Made by a program: the position numbers and the translations under genes
The notes under the pieces: model-generated
The model's database searches: none
Told to the model about the DNA's origin: nothing
The model's input: the letters and a program-made list of their open reading frames with translations, nothing else
From: Rickettsiales bacterium
GTDB lineage: Bacteria; Pseudomonadota; Alphaproteobacteria; Rs-D84
DNA length: 7,639 nt
Assembly (NCBI GenBank): GCA_031267375.1
Contig: JAIRZE010000059.1
Span: 1 to 7,639, forward strand
Reading direction: 5' to 3'
In this document: in pieces, positions 1 to 5,210 of the stretch
How positions within the stretch are numbered: position 1 is the stretch's first letter
Layout: each line of letters starts with the position of its first letter

Positions 1-1422
1 CGCAATTCCGTACATTGAAATATCCGTGGCGATACCGGCAACCCTTTCGCGACGACCAAGCCTGGCCCCTGCCCCGGTCGCGAATTGTTTTTCCGAATCA
101 TATAATACCTTTGCTGCAAAAAATCGCGCGCGAATAAAAGGCTCTGCATAAATCAGTCCGTCGTCATACGCGCGCGCGGAAAGCCCAAAGTCGCCGCGGA
201 ACGAAATTCCGTTCGGATTTTGCGAATCGCTGCCGTAAATCGGCGGGGCATAGAACTCCGCATAATCCGCGCCAATCAGCAATGATGCTTTCACATAATT
301 CTTTTTTATGGCGGCGCGGGCCGCGCCGCCATAGATTTTGCCGGCAAAATCTTCCAGGCCGGTTTGCGAAAAATTCCCCGTATGCGCGGATACACTGAAA
401 GAAAAATCATCGCGTGAAAATTCCGCGCCAAATTCATACAAATACAAACCAAGTCCGTTTCCAGCGATTGCGGTTATTCCACCAACTCCTTCGTCTATTA
501 CCCTTTGTTCATCGCCCCAAAATGCCGACATCAATTTCACGGGCAACATTAAATTAACGGGATTGAACGCCACAGAGCGCTGCATAATCTGGTTCAATTC
601 CGATTCGGATTCGGCGCTGTCCATTGCCGCAAGAAGCCCCTGCGATGCGCCGCGCGCATTGTTCAAAAAAATCCCGCGCATATCGCCTGCGCCGAAAACT
701 TTTTCATAATCTGTTTCGCGCGCTATTTGCAAGTTAATGGAATTTCCGACGCGAACAGCATCTGCACGGTAAAGACCGGACAGACCGGCCCCGCGAATAT
801 TTATCGCGCCCTCCCCAGATATATCTTTCAGTAAATTCATACCGTCGTATAAGTCTGTTCCGGTTAAATCTATAAAAACTTCGCCGCGGATTTCCAACAC
901 GGGGTCAAAATTAAAAGCCATCGCCCTGCCCCCGGCGGCCGCGCCGTCAATGACCAAGACTGTGTTTTCCAAAATTATTTTATCCGCGCCGGATGCGGCG
1001 CGCATAATATCGCGCAAAGACAAGGACTCGCCACCGCCGCCAGCCAAGACAAAGAATGATCCGCCGGAATTAATAACTGAAAGCCTTGTTATATCCGCGG
1101 ATGATTTTATAATCTGAGTCAGAGTGCTGTTTTCGCCGATAAAAATATCGCCGGCAACGCCGCTGTTTTGAAAATTCAATTGATTGCCGGGATCTATAAA
1201 TATCGGGGATAAAATGACCCCCATATTTTGCAAGGATACGCTGTCCGTTATATGAATACTGGGGAAAGCGACTGTTGCGCCGGCAAAAACAGTGGTATTT
1301 TGGCTGATGTTATAAGGCCCGCTTCCGAAATGATATCCGTGAAATTCTTCGGCGTGAAGGGTTGTAAATGCGGCCCACAGCAACACAAACAACCAGAATA
1401 AAATTCTGCGGGCTCTCTCCAT
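1..1422 (-). CDS. Autotransporter-like outer-membrane protein, C-terminally truncated by the window edge
   Basis: The frame is open from an ATG at 1422 to base 1, giving 474 residues with no stop. Residues 1-24 form a signal peptide: charged MERARR, a hydrophobic core (ILFWLFVLLWAAF) and a cleavage-like LHA before EE. Residues 25-235 are rich in G, N, S, T, I and V with alternating hydrophobic residues, as in beta-helical passenger domains. Residues 236-300 look like a helical linker (VFGAGDMRGIFLNNARGAS...). From about 315 onward there are alternating amphipathic strands (GLGLYLYEFGAEF, DDFSFSVSAHTGNF, ASLLIGADYAEF), as in an autotransporter beta-barrel, of which only the first half is visible. 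The likely role is a surface-displayed or secreted passenger; no catalytic motif is seen. There is no strong Shine-Dalgarno sequence before the ATG, only a weak GGCTAAGA. It is divergent from the tRNA-Lys gene. The barrel assignment rests on pattern, so another outer-membrane beta-barrel class is possible. Confidence 0.72.
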   Translation of the reverse strand, partial: MERARRILFWLFVLLWAAFTTLHAEEFHGYHFGSGPYNISQNTTVFAGATVAFPSIHITDSVSLQNMGVILSPIFIDPGNQLNFQNSGVAGDIFIGENSTLTQIIKSSADITRLSVINSGGSFFVLAGGGGESLSLRDIMRAASGADKIILENTVLVIDGAAAGGRAMAFNFDPVLEIRGEVFIDLTGTDLYDGMNLLKDISGEGAINIRGAGLSGLYRADAVRVGNSINLQIARETDYEKVFGAGDMRGIFLNNARGASQGLLAAMDSAESESELNQIMQRSVAFNPVNLMLPVKLMSAFWGDEQRVIDEGVGGITAIAGNGLGLYLYEFGAEFSRDDFSFSVSAHTGNFSQTGLEDFAGKIYGGAARAAIKKNYVKASLLIGADYAEFYAPPIYGSDSQNPNGISFRGDFGLSARAYDDGLIYAEPFIRARFFAAKVLYDSEKQFATGAGARLGRRERVAGIATDISMYGIA

Positions 1423-1443
1423 AGGCGGAATCTTAGCCTATGA

Positions 1444-1472
1444 AAAGATTCCTGCAATAAAAATCGTGTCAA
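1444..1472 (-). promoter_or_regulatory. Candidate sigma70-type promoter for the autotransporter-like gene
   Basis: A perfect TTGACA -35 box reads on the minus strand at 1472-1467. A 17-bp spacer places a poor -10 (ATCTTT) at 1449-1444, about 20 bp before the ATG at 1422. The -35 is convincing and the -10 is not, so the promoter may need an activator or may be coincidental. Confidence 0.35.
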
Positions 1473-1493
1473 TACATATTGAAATAAAAATGT

Positions 1494-1521
1494 TTGATTT
1501 GTGTATTTTTATGGTTATAAT
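1494..1521 (+). promoter_or_regulatory. Promoter of tRNA-Lys
   Basis: A perfect TATAAT -10 lies at 1516-1521, preceded by a 16-bp spacer and TTGATT (4 of 6 consensus bases) at 1494-1499. Transcription would begin near 1528, about 6 bp before the mature tRNA 5' end, so the precursor leader is very short. It is divergent from the candidate autotransporter promoter. Confidence 0.7.
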
Positions 1522-1533
1522 AGCGGACCATAT

Positions 1534-1609
1534 GGATGCGTAGCTCAGTTGGTAGAGCAACTGACTCTTAATCAGTGGGTCCAGAGTTCGAATCTCTGCG
1601 CGTCCACCA
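1534..1609 (+). tRNA. tRNA-Lys (anticodon CUU)
   Basis: The 76-nt sequence folds as a complete cloverleaf. The acceptor stem is 1534-1540 (GGATGCG) with 1599-1605 (CGCGTCC), including one U-G pair. The D stem is GCTC (1543-1546) with GAGC (1555-1558). The anticodon stem is ACTGA/TCAGT with loop CTCTTAA (1565-1571), giving anticodon CTT at 1567-1569, which reads the lysine codon AAG. The T stem is CAGAG/CTCTG around TTCGAAT. The discriminator is A1606, and CCA is encoded at 1607-1609. The gene has its own promoter upstream and a hairpin terminator nine bases downstream, so it is an independent single-tRNA unit. Confidence 0.97.
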
Positions 1610-1617
1610 TATATAAA

Positions 1618-1644
1618 ATGACCCTTGCGGGTCATCTTTTTTTT
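1618..1644. terminator. Bidirectional intrinsic terminator between tRNA-Lys and sod
   Basis: A perfect 7-bp stem, ATGACCC (1618-1624) with GGGTCAT (1629-1635), encloses a TTGC loop. On the plus strand it is followed by C and eight T, terminating the tRNA transcript. On the minus strand the same hairpin is followed by TTTATATA and lies 15 bases past the sod stop codon, so it can also end the nlpD-sod transcript, with a weaker tail. Confidence 0.85.
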
Positions 1645-1659
1645 ATAAAAAACTCTGCC

Positions 1660-2244
1660 TTAACACGAATCACCAGCGCGCGATTCCACGCAATCCCAAT
1701 TTATCAGATGATCCAGGACCCCCGCTACAAAATCCGCGCGGCGATTCTGATAGTCCAGGTAATATGAATGCTCCCACACATCCAATGTCAGCAGCGGCTT
1801 TTTTCCGTGCGCCAGCGGAGTATCCGCATTCGCGGTCGTCTCTATCTTCAATTTTCCGCCGTCGTCCACCAGCCAGGCCCAGCCGCTGCCGAACACGGAC
1901 ATCGCGGCATCTGCAAAATCTTTTTTGAAATCCAAAAAGCTGTCCGATATTAATGCCGGAATCGCGGATCCGTTATCCCGCGCCAATTGGGAAAAGAAAA
2001 AATTATGATTAAAAACCTGGGCCGCGTTGTTGAAAATCTTTACGGCAGCGGAATCCGCAGCTGACTTTTTAATAATATCCGCCAGCGGCAGATTTTCATA
2101 ATCAGTGCTGGCGACCAAGCCGTTCAGATTTTTTATATATCCGTCCAAGTGCTTGCCGTAATGAAAATCTATTGTCTGTGCGGACATAAACGGTTCCAGC
2201 GCATCACGCGCAAAATTCAGCGGAAAATCCGATAATGCAAACAT
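1660..2244 (-). CDS. sodB: Superoxide dismutase, Fe-type (Fe/Mn family)
   Basis: This 194-residue protein has the usual length of the family. It converts superoxide to oxygen and hydrogen peroxide and lacks a signal peptide, so it is cytoplasmic. The four metal ligands are visible by family alignment: H28 (in DFHYGKH), H80 (in FNHNFF), D155 and H159 (in LDVWEH). The active-site tyrosine is Y36. Q76 in NNAAQVF is the glutamine position typical of Fe-type rather than Mn-type enzymes. The tract around H80 reads QVFNHNFFF, where the E. coli enzyme has QVWNHTFYW, so several aromatic positions are changed to Phe. The ATG is preceded by AAAAGGA with a 6-bp spacer. This ribosome site begins at the end of the nlpD stop codon, so the two genes are co-transcribed. 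A terminator lies just downstream. Metal preference is inferred. Confidence 0.95.
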   Translation of the reverse strand: MFALSDFPLNFARDALEPFMSAQTIDFHYGKHLDGYIKNLNGLVASTDYENLPLADIIKKSAADSAAVKIFNNAAQVFNHNFFFSQLARDNGSAIPALISDSFLDFKKDFADAAMSVFGSGWAWLVDDGGKLKIETTANADTPLAHGKKPLLTLDVWEHSYYLDYQNRRADFVAGVLDHLINWDCVESRAGDSC

Positions 2245-2255
2245 ATTTCGTCCTT

Positions 2256-3365
2256 TTATTTTTTCAACTGGCTGGTTGGGTTGTACGCCTTGGTGCCCTT
2301 GCGGATTTCAAAGTGCAATTGCGGTTCCGACACTTTGCCGGTCTGCCCGACCGTGCCCAATTTACCCCCGATAGATACTTTGGTCCCGCGCTTTACCGTC
2401 ATAGAATCCAAGTGCGCATACACCGTCATCCAGCCGCCTGCGTGCTGGACTATTATCAAATTTCCCATACCCTTTAATTCATTCCCAGCATAGGCGACAA
2501 CCCCGTTTTCAGCGGCAGAAACAGTCGTGCCCTGCTTTGCAGATATGTTTATTCCGTCGTTGAATAATCCGTTTGATTTCGCCCCGTAATCGGAAAGTAT
2601 CTTTCCGCGCACCGGCCAGGAAAACAAGGCGCTTGCGCGCGCGGCGATTTTCGGCAAAGGCACGGTGGCAGAGCTGGAAACTTTTTCCTTCGTCTCTATC
2701 GGCTTTGCAGCGGCGGCGGGCTTTGGCGCTGGCGCAGATACCGGCGCAGGCGCAGGCTTGTCAGGTTTTTGGGCCGGTTGCACGACGGGCGCGAGCGCGG
2801 GCGCGGGTGGAACCTGCCCTTTGACCTCTGCCTTTTGCCCTGATTTCGGCACTTTTAATTTTTGCCCGACGGACAAAGAAAACGGCGCGGACAAATTATT
2901 CATAACCGCCAAATCATTAACCGGGATTTCATATTTTCTGGACAATGAATACAGGGTATCCCCGGCCGTAATGGTTATCAAGTCCGTTTCTGCCGGCGTT
3001 TGCGTACGGGCGGGCTGAATATATTCCGGCACCTTTAATACATCTTTTTCAAGCTTTGGCGTTTCTATTTTATTTACGCTCTGCGCGGGCTGCGCCAATA
3101 CATAATCGTCAATGCTGGCGTATTGGATATAGTCGTCTACGCCAGGGCTGCCGTACATATCAGGGGATGCGTACACTCCATAATCTGACGCGGCTGAATT
3201 ATAAATTTCCGGCTGAGTTTCCGGATCTGCAAGCATAGCTGGATAACGCGTGGAAATAAATTCGCCAATCCCGACGGATTCTGGAATCGCAGCTATCTTT
3301 GGCTGCAAGTCGCAGGCCGCGCACAGCGCGGCAAGTAATAGGGCAAAGGGCAAAGGGCATTTCAT
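2256..3365 (-). CDS. nlpD: NlpD-like lipoprotein with LysM and degenerate LytM (M23) domains, probable amidase activator
   Basis: The 369-residue product starts with a short signal (MKCPLPFALLLAALCAAC) whose second cysteine, C18, is the likely lipidation site; the -3 residue is Cys, which is not canonical. A Tyr/Asp-rich stretch is followed by a LysM peptidoglycan-binding domain at about 130-174, a Pro/Ala/Lys-rich linker at about 183-225, and a LytM/M23 fold at about 250-369. The metallopeptidase residues are lost: the HxxxD pair is N269 and N273, and the first His of HxH is Q349, while H318 and H351 remain. E. coli NlpD also lacks catalytic residues and activates the amidase AmiC at the septum, so the same role is likely here, in the periplasm. 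A longer frame begins at 3410, but that ATG lies inside the terminator hairpin, so 3365 is preferred. The signal codons contain a heptamer repeat. Confidence 0.88.
   Translation of the reverse strand: MKCPLPFALLLAALCAACDLQPKIAAIPESVGIGEFISTRYPAMLADPETQPEIYNSAASDYGVYASPDMYGSPGVDDYIQYASIDDYVLAQPAQSVNKIETPKLEKDVLKVPEYIQPARTQTPAETDLITITAGDTLYSLSRKYEIPVNDLAVMNNLSAPFSLSVGQKLKVPKSGQKAEVKGQVPPAPALAPVVQPAQKPDKPAPAPVSAPAPKPAAAAKPIETKEKVSSSATVPLPKIAARASALFSWPVRGKILSDYGAKSNGLFNDGINISAKQGTTVSAAENGVVAYAGNELKGMGNLIIVQHAGGWMTVYAHLDSMTVKRGTKVSIGGKLGTVGQTGKVSEPQLHFEIRKGTKAYNPTSQLKK
3341..3361. repeat. Heptamer array in the nlpD signal-peptide codons
   Basis: Three consecutive 7-bp units, GGGCAAA, GGGCAAA and GGGCATT, run on the plus strand. 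They encode the start of the nlpD signal peptide on the minus strand (CPLPFAL). A related degenerate array lies in inverted orientation at 3418-3445, on the other side of the terminator/promoter segment. Confidence 0.75.
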
Positions 3366-3401
3366 AAAGGATATTATATCATAAAAGAAAAATAAATAAA
3401 A
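3366..3401 (-). promoter_or_regulatory. Candidate nlpD-sod promoter, possibly giving a leaderless mRNA
   Basis: A perfect TATAAT reads on the minus strand at 3378-3373, only 7 bp upstream of the preferred nlpD ATG (3365). Transcription would begin at or one base before the ATG, and no Shine-Dalgarno sequence is visible before it. The -35 region overlaps the T-rich tail of the upstream terminator and matches the consensus poorly (for example TTTATT). Confidence 0.45.
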
Positions 3402-3417
3402 TGGCGGCAATGCCGCC
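3382..3417 (-). terminator. Intrinsic terminator of the recJ-ORF6N-lolA-tatBC unit
   Basis: In the minus direction a GGCGGCA-T-TGCCGCC hairpin (3417-3403) is followed by ATTTTATTTATTTTTCTTTT. It lies about 30 bases after the tatC stop codon. It separates tatC from nlpD and makes a separate nlpD promoter necessary. Confidence 0.82.
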
Positions 3418-3445
3418 TGCCCTATGCCTTATACCTTTTGCCTTG
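3418..3445. repeat. Degenerate heptamer array after tatC, inverted partner of the nlpD array
   Basis: Four 7-bp units read on the plus strand: TGCCCTA, TGCCTTA, TACCTTT and TGCCTTG. They end one base from the tatC stop codon (3449-3447). Read on the minus strand they fit the pattern ARGGCAW, the same pattern as the GGGCAAA units at 3341-3361 but in opposite orientation. Confidence 0.6.
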
Positions 3446-3446
3446 C

Positions 3447-4145
3447 TTATTCTTTCTTCATAAACAGAATGGAAATTTCAAATAATAAAATCAGCGGGGC
3501 GGCCAGCACGCATTGCGAAACTATGTCCGGCGGGGTCAAAATTGCGGCGACTATGAAAATCCCGACAATCGCATAGCGGCGCGATTTAATGGCCGCGCGG
3601 CGCGAAAGCAAGCCAATCCTGTTCAGCAAAACCATAACCAGCGGCAGCTGGAACGCTATGCCGAATGCTTTCAGCAGCTCTATTGAAAAAGACAGATAGT
3701 CCGTCATAGCGGGCAGAAACGCGGTCGGCACGGGCGCCGATTCGTTCAGCTCTACAAAAAAAGCAAAAGCCCAGGGGAACAGGATATAAAACGCAAAGGC
3801 CGCGCCTGCGACAAATAATAAAGGGGACAAGATTAAAATCGGGGCTATGAATTTTTTTTCGCCAGCGTGCAATCCCGGCGCTACAAAAGCCCAAATATGC
3901 CATAATACCGCGGGCACGGTCGCCACCAGCGCGAATAGCGTCGCCAATGAAAATTGAATCATCAATCCGTCAGCCAATCCCGTATAAAGCATAGTCCCGT
4001 TCGGCCACACGGACATCAGGGGCCCAGTTAAAAATTCCTGCATAGTCGGAATCAGCAGCCATCCGATTCCGAAAGCGACGCAGAAAATCAAAGCAACCCA
4101 CATAACGCGCCGGCGCAGTTCCGCAAAGTGCTGCAAAAGGGTCAT
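3447..4145 (-). CDS. tatC: Sec-independent protein translocase TatC
   Basis: TatC is the multi-spanning inner-membrane receptor that binds twin-arginine signal peptides of folded proteins together with TatB. The 232-residue product has six hydrophobic segments and the family landmarks: HFAELRRR near the N terminus (residues 6-13), FVAPGLHAGEKK (about 87-98, with E96 at the conserved glutamate of the first cytoplasmic loop), FGIAFQLP (161-168), and LTPPDIVSQ (203-211, with D207). The start is the ATG at 4145, one base after the tatB stop, with CGGAAA 7 bases upstream. A GTG at 4160 would add five residues (MSENK) and overlap tatB, but it has only an A-rich upstream tract. Translation is probably coupled to tatB. 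A terminator follows. Confidence 0.95.
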   Translation of the reverse strand: MTLLQHFAELRRRVMWVALIFCVAFGIGWLLIPTMQEFLTGPLMSVWPNGTMLYTGLADGLMIQFSLATLFALVATVPAVLWHIWAFVAPGLHAGEKKFIAPILILSPLLFVAGAAFAFYILFPWAFAFFVELNESAPVPTAFLPAMTDYLSFSIELLKAFGIAFQLPLVMVLLNRIGLLSRRAAIKSRRYAIVGIFIVAAILTPPDIVSQCVLAAPLILLFEISILFMKKE

Positions 4146-4146
4146 T

Positions 4147-4443
4147 TTATTTTCCGACACTTTTTTTCTTTTTATTTTTTATTTTTTCTTTTTCTTTTAC
4201 TGGCGCGCGAAATGCGGCCGCAACCTCGTCAAAAGTCTTTTGAGTCAATTCATCAATGGGCTTTTCCAGGTCTACCTGCTCTTTTATCTTTTCAACGCCG
4301 TCGGTTATTTTCCATATCAGCTCGCGCACGAATTTTACAGCGCGCGCAAGCAGTTTCGCAACGGCCGGCCAGTCTTTGGCCGGAATGACCAGGATCGCGA
4401 TAAGAACTATTACAAAAAATTCCGCTGCTGAAATGCCGAACAT
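4147..4443 (-). CDS. tatB: Sec-independent protein translocase TatB
   Basis: This 98-residue protein has the TatA/TatB plan: a short N-terminal membrane helix (residues 5-20), a hinge, an amphipathic helix (about 26-60) and a charged, Lys-rich tail ending KKKKSVGK. The MFGISAAEFF start with E8 matches TatB (MFDIGFSE in E. coli) better than TatA. TatB partners TatC in signal-peptide recognition. The normally conserved Gly-Pro hinge is replaced: the segment reads VIPAKDWP where relatives have V-G-P-K-D-L-P. AGGAG at 4453-4449 lies 5 bases before the ATG. The right arm of a large inverted repeat ends next to this ribosome site. No tatA is present in the window, so it must lie elsewhere or this protein serves both roles. 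Confidence 0.9.
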   Translation of the reverse strand: MFGISAAEFFVIVLIAILVIPAKDWPAVAKLLARAVKFVRELIWKITDGVEKIKEQVDLEKPIDELTQKTFDEVAAAFRAPVKEKEKIKNKKKKSVGK

Positions 4444-4458
4444 TTTCGCTCCTGCTCA

Positions 4459-4580
4459 GTGGTCAGGAGTTAGTGGTCAGGGGTCAACTTCTATGTCGCA
4501 GATAAAGAACAATTTTATTATTCAAAAAATTGTTCATTCATAATCATACTGCTAACCACTGACCCCTGACCACTAACCAC
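4459..4580. repeat. Paired inverted heptamer arrays between lolA and tatB
   Basis: The left array on the plus strand is GTGGTCA, GGAGTTA, GTGGTCA, GGGGTCA (4459-4486). The right array is TAACCAC, TGACCCC, TGACCAC, TAACCAC (4553-4580). They contain an 18-bp perfect inverted repeat, GTTAGTGGTCAGGGGTCA at 4469-4486 with its complement at 4560-4577, separated by 73 bp. The right array abuts the lolA stop codon, and the left array starts 6 bp from the tatB ribosome site. In the transcript the arms would form a long stem enclosing the smaller hairpin at 4507-4535. Confidence 0.9.
4507..4535. repeat. 10-bp perfect hairpin nested in the lolA-tatB inverted repeat
   Basis: GAACAATTTT (4507-4516) pairs with AAAATTGTTC (4526-4535) around a 9-base loop. 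It is AT-rich and is followed on the minus strand by TTTATC, so it could be a weak terminator or a processing signal between lolA and tatB. Confidence 0.65.
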
Positions 4581-4583
4581 TGA

Positions 4584-5207
4584 TTACTCGTAAAAACTGT
4601 CGCCACCGCTGGTGGATACAGTCTTGTGCCTTTGTATTTGAAAATAGTTTTTTGAGAAATCGGTTTTCGTTTTCAGATCGGAAAACTTCACGCGGGTTTC
4701 CGCGCCGGTCGCGTCTTTGACCGTCCAGGAATTTAATTTCACAGGCGAATTGTCAAACACGACATTCATAGTCCCCAGGCCCGCGCTGTCCCGCAAATGC
4801 ATAGTCAGCGAAAAAGTCTTGGCATCGCTTGCGGTGCTGGACACGACTATATCGTCGGTTTTCAGATTTATATTTTTGCGCATTAGAATTCCGGCGGGCG
4901 TGCTGTTCAGAGGGATAGTAGTTATCTGGTCCAGCGACTTGTCAAAGAAATACAAATCCTTGCCGTCGGAAATCAGCTGAATCGGCGCGGCTTTGTAATC
5001 CAAGCGCACTCGGCCGGGCCGCAGCATCGAAAAAACGCCGCTGTCTTTTTTACCGCCGGCCACCTGGGTAAAATCCCCAGTCATCCCGGTTATAGAGTTC
5101 AAGTAAGTCTCGGCCTTTGAAACCAAGTTATTGTCAACGGCGGCGGGGGCAACGCCAATGAACAATGAACAATGAACAATGAACAATGATAGCAATAATT
5201 TCTTCAT
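4584..5207 (-). CDS. lolA: Outer-membrane lipoprotein carrier protein LolA
   Basis: LolA is the periplasmic chaperone that receives lipoproteins from the LolCDE transporter and carries them to the outer membrane. The 207-residue product has a Sec signal (MKKLLLSLFIVHC...APA, cleavage near 22-23), DFTQ (45-48), RPGRVRLDY (63-71), LISDGKDLYFFDKSLDQ (78-94), the strongly typical IPLNSTPAGILM (98-109) and WTVKDATG (161-168), all in family order. Length is normal. AAAGGA at 5220-5215, inside the last codons of the ORF6N gene, lies 7 bases before the ATG. The ORF6N stop is 3 bp upstream, so translation is probably coupled. The signal-peptide codons are largely a 7-bp tandem repeat at 5156-5190. LolB and LolCDE are not in the window. 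Confidence 0.93.
   Translation of the reverse strand: MKKLLLSLFIVHCSLFIGVAPAAVDNNLVSKAETYLNSITGMTGDFTQVAGGKKDSGVFSMLRPGRVRLDYKAAPIQLISDGKDLYFFDKSLDQITTIPLNSTPAGILMRKNINLKTDDIVVSSTASDAKTFSLTMHLRDSAGLGTMNVVFDNSPVKLNSWTVKDATGAETRVKFSDLKTKTDFSKNYFQIQRHKTVSTSGGDSFYE
5156..5190. repeat. Heptamer microsatellite in the lolA signal-peptide codons
   Basis: Four perfect tandem copies of CAATGAA (5156-5183) are followed by CAATGAT (5184-5190). On the coding strand the unit is TTCATTG and encodes residues about 6-18 of the LolA signal peptide. Because 7 is not a multiple of 3, gain or loss of one unit would shift the frame, while three units would restore it. The repeat peptide itself (FIVHCSL) is hydrophobic and has no stop codon. 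Confidence 0.95.
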
Positions 5208-5210
5208 ATT

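Noticed and set aside
338..709. Plus-strand open frame of 123 codons
   Set aside because: It lies opposite the autotransporter-like gene, and its product is Pro/Ser-rich with no recognisable domain; it is an antisense shadow.
1438..1767. Open frames crossing the tRNA gene on both strands
   Set aside because: They read through the complete tRNA-Lys and its terminator and carry no protein-family signal.
2573..3018. Plus-strand Ala/Gly/Arg-rich open frames
   Set aside because: They are the complement of the Pro/Ala/Lys-rich linker of nlpD, so the composition is explained by that gene.
3366..3410. N-terminal extension of the nlpD frame (MPPFYLFFFYDIISF)
   Set aside because: Its ATG lies inside the terminator hairpin and the codons are the T-rich terminator tail and promoter; the internal Met begins a proper signal peptide.
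4146..4160. GTG start of tatC five codons upstream
   Set aside because: The ATG at 4145 has a better-spaced GGA site, lies one base after tatB, and the extra residues overlap tatB without family support.
4459..5190. CRISPR array
   Set aside because: The repeats are 7-bp units with no spacers of regular length between them, and no cas genes are present.
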